Positions 39,548 through 64,000 of a DNA stretch of 64,000 nucleotides are shown in pieces. The notes under the pieces are model-generated. The model made no database searches and was not told the DNA's origin. It saw only the letters and a program-made list of their open reading frames with translations. The position numbers and the translations under genes were made by a program. Each line of letters starts with the position of its first letter. The first letter of the stretch is position 1. The DNA lies in contig NC_091134.1 of assembly GCF_041381155.1 (NCBI RefSeq), positions 53,703,944 to 53,767,943 of the forward strand. The letters are read 5' to 3'. The stretch comes from Argopecten irradians (Eukaryota > Mollusca > Bivalvia > Pectinida > Pectinidae).

Positions 39548-39848
39548 AGTTTACTAACCTACCTACCGGTATTGTGGTAGAAAGTACTTACTAGTAAAAG
39601 AATGCTGTTTCACAGCATCAAATACTCTTTTATACGTTGATATGAAGGATAGGGATATTCAACCCTCGGGATCACAAAATGTTTTAAAACCCTCTGCAAG
39701 CCTCGGGTTTTACAACATTTTGTGACCCTTGGGTAGAATATCCCCATCTTTCATATCTACATATGAAAGAGTTTTTGATGCTGTGAAACAGCATTCTTTT
39801 ACTAGTAAGTACTTTCTACCACAATACCGGTAGGTAGGTTAGTAAACT
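39548..39848. mobile_element. Foldback element, block copy 2
   Basis: Same 300-bp hairpin-forming element as 25454-25755, with ends AGTTTACTAACCTACC and GGTAGGTTAGTAAACT. Confidence 0.85.
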
Positions 39849-41777
39849 CTCAGACCGTCATTTAACCACTACAGCTATTGATCAACAACTTGATCTTACT
39901 ACACATCGTATAAACTCTCCACTTTCTGATTGGCCACAAGGTGAACTTTGACAGAACTAATTTTTCCTCAGTGTCGCATTGCCATTTGTCAATTTCAACA
40001 ATAATAAGGTGAAGTCATGCTGCTCTGCTCTAATTGCCACTTGGTGTACATACTGTTGTCCAAGGTGAATATATTGTGGTGTCAAAATCTGTTGCATTTC
40101 CATCTGTGGTGTAAAATTGACCATACTAATCTGTGTTATGTAGTACAAGGATTAACCAATGCATTTTGTAGACTTGAACAGTGAGTAGGAAGTAGACCGG
40201 ACCATGCCACATACATGTCTGTGAAGTCTAACAATTAGTACCCGGGAGTTCATTTGAATGTCAGTAACTACACATTTATCTTATCCTGGCCATCTTTCTA
40301 ACAGCTAAAAGTACATACTGTAAATCATTTTATTTTTATCACGCGATTAAAATTCACATACTTTGCAGGAAATTAGAAACTGCAAAATTCAATATATTCA
40401 TATGACTCAACTATGAAATTAAGTTGCTGTGAAAAAGTTGTTCCATATCCAACAGCCACTCATATAACCTCTATTTAAACCACTCTGGCACATGTCATGT
40501 GACAGAGAATATTTACAGAACAAAAAAGATCAAGATATGCTTCAATCAGAGTGATACATTATATGTACCTTTATGGCAGGAATAGCAAGAACATTACATG
40601 TTTTCACCTTTTCATGCTCCATAATGGAAAGAAGGATGCTGTCCAGTCCCACTTGCTGGTGGCTTTCTTCTACTCTTGACTCTCCTTCACGTTCAAAACA
40701 TGGTACATTCTTAATTGATTCTAGTAGATAACAAGATTTTAAACAAAACAAGCTAATTTGACGAAGTCCCGTACCATGTGCCTCATTGAATTGTACATGT
40801 CTTTTTTTTTTTTTTTTTTTTTTTATTTAATTGAGGTCAAATTAAGTCCACATACCACATATGAAGTTCAATAGCTGCGATGACGTAGCTCTGAACAACC
40901 GATGGAAGATTTCGGACGGAAACAGAGTGGAGGCAGGGTATGATTATTCGTTCTTGAAGTTCCAAAGCCTTATAGTATAGGAGAAGGTCACAGTGGCCCT
41001 GTTTTCGTGTGTTATACATCACCTCATCTAGTGGACCCACATACCAAGTATAAAGTTTCAAACTTATAGTATAGGTAGTACAGGCTGGACTAGATCAGAT
41101 GGACATACACAATGCAAACTCCACGGATATCGTTGGAGAACTTCAACCAAACTGGTCAATATAAACACAAGACAAAGTAAAGATATCACCATTTTATGTA
41201 TGAATAATAATCAATGTAAATACATAATTGAAATAAGAATTTACATATAAATAGTATATACATGAGATGTGCTCAAAAACAAATTAAACAGATCTCAAAT
41301 CAATGCTGATGGTCATAACAAGTAGAAGTGGAAAGACAGTGTACCCTTTTGTAAGCGGACACAATTTAAACGTAAAACACCCAGAATCTGCACTAGGATT
41401 TTGTATATGTTTGTTAGTTCATCGACATATCTGCTAGATATCTCTAAGCATTCATGGATTTTTTCTTTTATGCACTCATCAATAAAGCAATTTCCTACCC
41501 AGTAGGAAATCAATAATTTTTCAGAGACAATTCCTAATATTTTTTCTTATACATGTATACAAATTTACAAGTATAGCGTGTTGAAATTCTAAAGTACTTT
41601 GAAAAATATGCCTTTGTAATAGAAAACTCAAATCTTTGCTTAGAAAATTATTGCAAGCACAATTGTATGAGAAGAAAATCCATTATCTATTTATATATTC
41701 AGTATTTTCATATTACAGTTATCTGTCCTTGCAGCAAGGCAGTTATCAAATATTTTTCCGAGTGTCCGGTCACATTT

Positions 41778-41821
<44 letters not shown>

Positions 41822-42415
41822 AGAAAACGAACACAACGTAAATTTCACCCACAAAATAATGATGCAACAATAGATACCTACCTGCCATGGAGATAACACT
41901 GTAATATGCAAAGACATAATGATGTATGTGTGAAGCTCTAGTAATGTGAACAAATAGATAAATCATATTGTTCTTTAGTTTTCCTCAATAGACATACCAG
42001 TATATACTTATTTTACTTGTTTTTTGGTCACATAGTTTTTAAAGGATGAACTTTTAACAGTAGCATTAACACAATATGAAGACACAAATATTGGCCAGGA
42101 AGATATAAAGCACTTTTAACGATTCTAGCACACAATCTCATGATGATATATATATGGTAGTTCACAATAAGGCATAAATCTCAATATTGCTATACATTTC
42201 ATGAAGATGCAAAGGTATCACAGAGTTCGTCATTATTGATAATTCTTCTTTTAAAATTATTTAGCTCACAGATGTCTAGTTCTGAATTGAAAACAAGAAC
42301 CAGAAAAATCCCTCAGGAAGCACTATTTGACTATCAAAAAGCATGAAAATTCCTTTCACCATGAGAAGAGTCTATGCTGGATTTTTTTATTTTCATTACA
42401 CCAGTATTATTTTGT
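39849..42415. other. Region 3' of katanin: possible 3' UTR, unassigned - strand frames
   Basis: AT-rich sequence downstream of the katanin stop. Two - strand open frames catch the eye. 40837-41061 includes LDEVMYNTRKQG and LLLYYKALELQER. 40542-40751 includes HQQVGLDSILLSIMEHEKVK and ends beside AAAG|GTACAT, which could be a donor. I recognise no family, and an A/T-run at about 40802-40824 lies between them. They may be remnants of another gene or chance. A 42-base C-run spans 41779-41820. Confidence 0.35.
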
Positions 42416-58439
<16,024 letters not shown>

Positions 58440-59342
58440 CCTGTAATGTAAACCTGTAATAAGTGACCATGATCAGTACACTGGAAATGCAATAATATAA
58501 GTGCACTGCCATTTGATTATTAAATATCCATTTATTCAACACTGTGTGAAATCAGACACAATAAACAACATTAAAACAACATTTTCTATCTAGTCAATCT
58601 TTTTGATACTCCCACAGGAAGTTGGAGTCAGGAATGTTGTCGCCCCTCTAAAGAACAGTACTGGAAAAAGGGTCCGACTACCAATGTGGAATGGAATTTT
58701 TATTGTATGAATAATGTTACGAAGCTAAGATTATCTTTGTTTCTTTCTGACACTGTGCTGCTCAGCTTATGTCATGATTACCAAATTATCACTTGTTATT
58801 ATAAAAATAGCGAAATTTGGACCCCTTCTATAATATAAGAACTGTCAATCTGAATATCATGTATCATTTAAATTTTTATGATTACCATGACAGACTGACA
58901 AACTTTGCAAATGTCTTATGTATCATGATCAGTGCAACAGCAAGATGAACAATGGTTTGAAGGGTTATTTAATTTCTGATAGATGGTTTTATCAATTCAT
59001 TATTCATGTTTTACTCATGTGACAATTCAGTCAATACATTGTATGTTGTATATATTCCCTCATATCCTAGGAAATGCAATTGTAGATACATCGAAATGCC
59101 AAAGAGTATCAATTTTAGCACTGAGTAATAATCATATGCCTAATTCAACAATAGACCTACCTAACTGTTCCAAAATTAAAAGTCTAAGCCAGTGACAGCG
59201 AGTGATTGACAATAACCACAGGCATATACGAATATGACCAGTAAAAATCGCAACAACACTTTATAGGCCAATATGTCAAACAATAATTCATCTACATGAA
59301 AGGTAAATAAGGTAACTCACGTAATAATAAATGAAACGTGAA

Positions 59343-59387
59343 TCATGGAACAACCCCCCCCCCCCCCCCCTTCTCTCTCTCTCTCTC
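59343..59387. repeat. C-run and CT microsatellite
   Basis: About 20 C followed by TTCTCTCTCTCTCTCTC, in the putative first katanin intron. Length is likely unreliable. Confidence 0.9.
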
Positions 59388-59543
59388 AACTCCCCGTTTA
59401 TATTTTGCCGCTAATTATGGCGCTCTGATCATACCGTTTTACAGACACATTTCACAAGTAAATTGCGATCGATTTAAGTCCTGCTACGATGTCAAATAGT
59501 TAAGCTATTATTAAGTCAGAAATTATCAGTGATCAGACTTCAC

Positions 59544-59690
59544 CTGTTTCGCTCATGGATCTCTCTTTCCAAATATTGGCAGCATAGTCAAGACTGCGTT
59601 TTGATTGGACGATATTCTCTTTTCCCAAGGGAAGCAACTCTGACAGAACAAGCATCTGATTATTGTACACGCCCGAACCGCTTTTGAAGG
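59544..59690 (-). other. Putative katanin 5' non-coding exon and promoter
   Basis: On the - strand the donor GCGAAACAG|GTGAAGT at 59544 would feed the acceptor before the start codon. Upstream lies a CCAAT sequence (CGTCCAATCAAAACG, about 59605). The exon's upper limit is a guess. It contains ATGAGCGAAACAG, a possible upstream start. There is no transcript evidence. Confidence 0.4.
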
Positions 59691-59699
59691 TTTTTTTTA

Positions 59700-60235
59700 G
59701 ACCTGAGTCACCATATTTTCATAGAGGATTAATTAAAAACACTATTAACTTTGAATGATTTTTCGGTTGATCTACAATGTTTTTTCCATTGAACTGTAAT
59801 TTTGTACACATATAATATAGATAGTATACTATATCTAAATGATGTTACGACCAGTAAAAGCTTCATTAAAATTCTAGAAGTTTCACAGATCCCAGCATGG
59901 TGTAAAGAAAACACAGAAAAATCGGAAGAATATAACTTAGCTACGGGGAATGAAAAAAAGTTGAATGATTTTAATTGGTAGACCGGTTGTGTATGCCTTA
60001 AATGATAGATCTATCGACACATTCAGAGTTTTAACATTATGAGCTGTAGAAAAAAATGTTAAAATTATTATCAATATCTAGTCACAAGCCTACTGTTGAA
60101 GGATATAATAACATACCAAATGAAATGTATTGCTTATTTCACTACTTTTGTAAATATATTTTAAATAAAATGTAAATCATAAATATAACTGTCTTTACAT
60201 GTAGCATATTCTTCCACTATTAGCACGAATTTAGC
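59700..60235. other. Intergenic AT-rich DNA
   Basis: No supported feature. The short - strand frame at 59729-59914 shows no family likeness or splice context. Confidence 0.5.
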
Positions 60236-60445
60236 ATGTTATGATTTGATTGTTAAAATACTTTATTCTGTTTATGAAATCTTCGTATTTTTGGAGTTGT
60301 AGAAGAACAGGGAAAATACACATTCCTGTCGAGTGCCCCGACCAGGAATCGAACCCGGGTCTGCGGCGTGAAAAGAAGCATGCTCCATCAGCTGAGTGAC
60401 AGAGACCGTATTTAACACTATTTACAAGCCACACCGACCCACTCC
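60235..60445 (-). mobile_element. tRNA-derived SINE-like element
   Basis: On the - strand there is a B-box GGGTTCGATTCCTGGTCGGG (about 60338-60357) and, about 45 nt upstream, an A-box-like TCACTCAGCTGATGGAGCA. A full cloverleaf does not form, and about 100 nt of unrelated sequence follows the tRNA-like part, so it is a SINE rather than a tRNA gene. Confidence 0.65.
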
Positions 60446-61075
60446 TTTTACAGAGTAAATAAAGAGAATGGTAATAATAATCTAATACTGTAAAATAAAA
60501 CGTGGCATACCATATAAATGTGTTCTTTGGAGGAGATAAGAAATATTACATACATGTACTGTTTGTACAAGATTCTAACTTTGATGTATATATCGCTCGC
60601 TTTGACATGAACAGTTATAAAGTTGTTAAGGATATGACCCAATATTGTCTAATTTGTTCTTGAGTTCAATATTTCTTTTAAGTACCGACCCGAAACATAC
60701 ATAAACAATATATATGTGTTTCTGGTACCGACGTGTGGTACAAACAAAATTTATGTCCTGTTGAAGGATAAATCTTGCCATTTATAGAAATGGCATAAAG
60801 TTAAATTATGTATGTATTATGAAATCTAAAGTCTCAATTTCATGTCGGAGAATATTTTTGGTATGAAAGTAGGACAAAATTTCTAAAGGTTCTGTGCTAT
60901 TTTTACTAAATATAACTGCACCACCCTGCCATGTAACTGAACTGTATCCCGCGCGAACGACAGAACATTTACTTACTAACGAAGTTTTCTGAGAGCATTC
61001 ATTGGCTTACTGTACCGAAAACGTTGAGTCATGTATAATAAACTTCAAGAAATTTGAAATGACTTATGATGTTCC
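60446..61075. other. Intergenic AT-rich DNA
   Basis: No gene, RNA or repeat was identified. Confidence 0.5.
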
Positions 61076-61077
61076 TA

Positions 61078-61580
61078 TGGCAAGCCAAGTTACTTTTTAT
61101 TCTTTAATTCCGATATGGTGAATTCTATTTCCCGATATCGGAAATTACTTTTAATTTCTGATATAGGAAATTCTAATTCTGATATCGGAAATTCTAATTC
61201 TGATATCGGATACTCTATTTCTCATATCGGAAATTAGAAAACAAATTTCAATATCAGAAATTGTTTTTCCGACATCCGATATCGTCGGAAATTCAAGTTA
61301 TTCTACCATGCAAATAACGAATGCTCAGAGTGAGAGAGAATTTCTGATATCAGGAATTGCTAAGGTTACCCGATATCGGGAATAGAATTCCCCATATCGG
61401 AAATAGAGTATTTCAGATCAAAATTAGATTTTTTTCGATATCGGAATTAGAATTTCCGATATAGGAATTAGAATTTCCGATATCATAAAGTTAATTCAGA
61501 TATCGGAAATTTCAATTGTGATATAGAAATTTTAATTCCGATATTAGAATTAATAGAATACAAAGTAACTTGGCTTGCCA
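61078..61580. mobile_element. TA-flanked inverted-repeat element full of GATATCGGAA palindromes
   Basis: Ends TGGCAAGCCAAGTTACTTTT and GTAACTTGGCTTGCCA are inverted, with TA on each side (61076-61077, 61581-61582), as left by Tc1/mariner-type insertion. Inside are at least a dozen variants of TTCCGATATCGGAA spaced about 15-25 bp apart on both strands. It is 503 bp with no ORF. Confidence 0.78.
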
Positions 61581-61582
61581 TA

Positions 61583-62640
61583 TGCTCCTGCCGTTTCATA
61601 ATTAAGAAAGACTATCGTTCATCAAGTATCGGCAGCATTGAAAATGTCACGATATAACAGACAACAAAGGGCGATAACTCTGTCATCCTAAACCCACCAG
61701 GGCATTTGGAATATCTTTTGTAAACATACATGTATATGTCCTTTTACCAAACCCTTTCAATAATTGCTTGCAAAAGGGCTAAAACAGACAGAAATATATT
61801 TCTGACACAGTACACTAAAGGATTTATAAGTGAAATACGTCCTTGCCTGAGTATCATATACATGCATACACTACATGTGAATTTGTGGCAACCAATACTT
61901 TATCAACGCACGTAATTGAAGTAATTAAGAGACTTTATCGATTCAATTATGTTTAGTAAATATTGGTAAAATGTCGTGGGAACCCTTTTCGGAGTGAAGA
62001 CGTGCAACACTGCATGTCCCTATTTCATCAGATGTCACACCTTGACCTCAAGGTGTTTTAATATTTAAACTGAGTCAACATGTGCGCATGTTAGCAATGA
62101 GTCTCGGAATTAGAGATAAGATCTAGGTTATCATATAATGATTTCCAATGCAGACATTTTGTCTCGAAATGAACAGACACGCATGTTTATTATTTAATTT
62201 ATTAGCGGTTATGGTTGCAAATACACGTATAAGTGTAAAAGACATAAAAAAGCAAGTTTAGACGAACCCCCCCCCCCCCCAAAAAAAAAAAAAAAAAAAA
62301 CACATTCATTGCAATTGAACCGGGGATGTATACTACATATTTCAATAGCCACAGTCACAATTTTAACACTAAACAACAATTTTGGAAATATTTGAAGAGC
62401 CTCAACTTTAGGAAAAGTTTGTTTTAAGTTCTATTACACATCATTGTAAATGAACTATACTATCGGTATAATTGATGCTTAATTGTACTTAAAATATGTC
62501 CGCCAAGATACTATTATATTCATAGAAGAAACACATTTAAAATACAGTATAAGTTTTCCAAATTAAACTTAAAGCAGGTGCCCTTTTGTTCGGGCCAAAT
62601 GTCTTTAGATATTATAATTATCTTATTATTCAATATTTCG
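61583..62640. other. Intergenic DNA with a C/A homopolymer
   Basis: Contains a C-run then an A-run at 62268-62300. No gene is visible. Confidence 0.5.
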
Positions 62641-62815
62641 ATATATTATTGAAAACAATAAATTGTATTTTCTGCACATATCACTGACTGAATAAATGGT
62701 AAAATATGGCGAAACTTTAGATGGATGATCCGATCAGACCTAACGCTGGAGAGAGGGGAGTCAAGGCTAGGACTACACGTCTCACCAACGGATGAGTTAC
62801 CGTGCGCAAGTGTGG

Positions 62816-62823
62816 TGACGTCA
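62816..62823. promoter_or_regulatory. Perfect CRE (TGACGTCA)
   Basis: The full palindromic CREB/ATF site TGACGTCA lies 12 bp before the ATG at 62835. Its closeness to a possible first exon makes a promoter role plausible. Chance occurrence cannot be excluded. Confidence 0.4.
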
Positions 62824-62834
62824 TTGAGCGAGTA

Positions 62835-62874
62835 ATGGCGGAGCTCATTCACTCGGATACTGATCACCAGCAAG
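62835..62874 (+). CDS. Possible first coding exon of an unidentified gene
   Basis: ATGG context, 13 codons MAELIHSDTDHQQ, then the donor CAAG|GTAAAA. The area around it is less AT-rich than its flanks and has a CRE just upstream. No family is recognised and no following exon was found before the window ends. Confidence 0.25.
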
Positions 62875-62880
62875 GTAAAA

Positions 62881-63670
62881 TAGTATATACCGGTCATTTG
62901 TGGCCATTTAGACTGTTAGTCACACGGTAGATATTTTACAGACAAACCCATATACTCATTTGTATGAGTAATTATGTTAAATATGGACATTCATAGTGTT
63001 TTATCACGCTTTTATCCCAATACACAACCCGTTTGCATCTCTGTTGATCTCAGCAATGTGAAATTTTATTTGGTATGACCTCGATGGCCCTATTTAGATT
63101 TAACTTAAGACCTTTAATTTTTGTTTTAAACAGAATAATTGAGTGGCGTTAAGGGCAACCTCATTATCCATATTTCTTGTAAAGAATTTCTTTTTTATAT
63201 TTACATGTGTGTCGGGTTGTCGATCGGTCATGATCACGAGATGTGATTCGATAGAGACCATGTTTATAATATTTAGCTACTGTATGTGTGGTTAGTACAT
63301 ATCCACTGACAATCGTTTTAAACAAGTCCAATGCACGATCACTATGGTTTGGTCGTGTTGATATTGTATTATTCATATTACACGTACATGTACATGTATA
63401 ACTATATTCGTTATCCTTGTATGGTGCCATTCTGTCTAAGCACGATTGATTTTACAAGCATGTTTCAAGAGACTTTAAAAGTTTCAGCAGCAAGCTGAAG
63501 CTCTTGGGAAATACCATGGATGTCTACTAGTTTAGACCTACAAACTCAAATTGATATATTATTTCGCCCTATTTATGTGGGTAACAAGTTCCCAATTACA
63601 TTTGTATGGTGTACCTGTATTAATTATTTTTACAAAATACTAGTGTAGCGTAGTTGGACTGGGTCGATCA
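62881..63670. other. AT-rich DNA to the window edge region
   Basis: No supported feature. It could be an intron if the exon at 62835 is real. Confidence 0.4.
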
Positions 63671-63671
63671 T

Positions 63672-63800
63672 CGGTGACAGGGTAGTACAGTCGGTAGAGT
63701 ACTGGGCTAGTGTTCAGAGGGTCCCGGCTTGGTATGCCGGTCTGGCCGCTACATTTTCTTCTCTCCTGTTCCACTCATAAATAAATTGATATCTACTTCA
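63672..63800 (+). mobile_element. tRNA-derived SINE-like element
   Basis: An A-box-like AGTACAGTCGGTAGAGTACT (63685-63704) is followed by a weak B-box region GGGTCCCGGCTTGGTATGCC (63719-63738), which resembles GGGTTCGAATCC poorly. A typical tRNA acceptor stem is missing. Probably a diverged SINE head. Confidence 0.5.
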
Positions 63801-64000
63801 TGCAAGACGACACAGGGTCTTGCATTAAAAATAAAATCCAAAATTACTTGCATAAGTACAATATGACTTGTCCAAAGCGAATGTCGCCGTAATCAGCATA
63901 TTTTGCTTTTTTAGATGGGGTCCAGACCCCTGATTAACATAAGGTTTTGATAACTATAGATTTAGACAGAAAATGACATATATAATATGGGGGTTTCGAG

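Noticed and set aside
41636..41966. Poly-Pro and poly-Gly ORFs
   Set aside because: Produced by the 42-base C-run in both strands' frames.
60330..60420. tRNA gene on the - strand
   Set aside because: A perfect B-box but no full cloverleaf, and followed by about 100 nt of SINE-like tail.
63680..63760. tRNA gene on the + strand
   Set aside because: The A-box is present, but the acceptor stem and normal spacing are lacking and the B-box is poor.

Overview
This is eukaryotic, spliceosomal-intron DNA, most likely from a bivalve or related lophotrochozoan. The clue is the interspersed elements that begin CAAGAGGCCCAGAGGGCC and end CCAGGTGAGCTAA around tandem cores, a form I associate with molluscs. 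The species cannot be named from the sequence. No bacterial genes, rRNA, true tRNA or CRISPR array were found. Nearly all ORFs under about 90 aa are spurious.

Two convergent protein genes are recognisable. On the + strand, AMBRA1 (autophagy regulator and DDB1-CUL4 receptor) runs from an incomplete 5' part at about 7.67 kb to a stop at 19344. Nine consecutive exons from 12556 join in frame. Its two N-terminal WD40 exons are broken by small indels that look like sequence errors. On the - strand, a katanin p60 ATPase (KATNAL1-like) starts at 58439 and stops at 42416. Ten coding exon positions join in frame to a 503-residue protein. The P-loop/pore-loop exon is present in two diverged, equal-length, same-phase versions (49672-49830 and 49366-49524). 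This looks like a mutually exclusive exon pair that would swap a substrate-contacting pore-loop residue, and it is the most exciting feature of the window.

Layout: 1-4.2 kb is a degenerate satellite of about 32 bp. 4.2-5.57 kb is a transition into a 44-bp satellite. 5.57-8.37 kb is unique sequence with the first AMBRA1 exons. 8.37-12.3 kb is a long 44-bp satellite inside an AMBRA1 intron. 12.5-19.3 kb holds the remaining AMBRA1 exons. 19.72-33.82 kb and 33.82-47.25 kb are two tandem copies of one ~14-kb block (AMBRA1 3' flank, transposons, katanin exons 8-11). The stretch from about 24.5 to 34.9 kb is insertion-rich and breaks the katanin exons of copy 1, so the duplication is probably two haplotypes joined by unpolished sequence. 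47-59.7 kb holds the 5' half of the katanin gene, with several transposons in its introns. 59.7-64 kb is gene-poor, with two tRNA-derived SINE-like elements, a TA-flanked palindrome-rich element and one possible first exon.

Mobile elements with visible termini include a hAT-type element with an 8-bp target duplication, a 3.6-kb TTAA-flanked piggyBac-like element apparently nested in another inverted-repeat element, a TTAA-flanked MITE, several foldback elements and five or more Helitron-like repeat-core elements.
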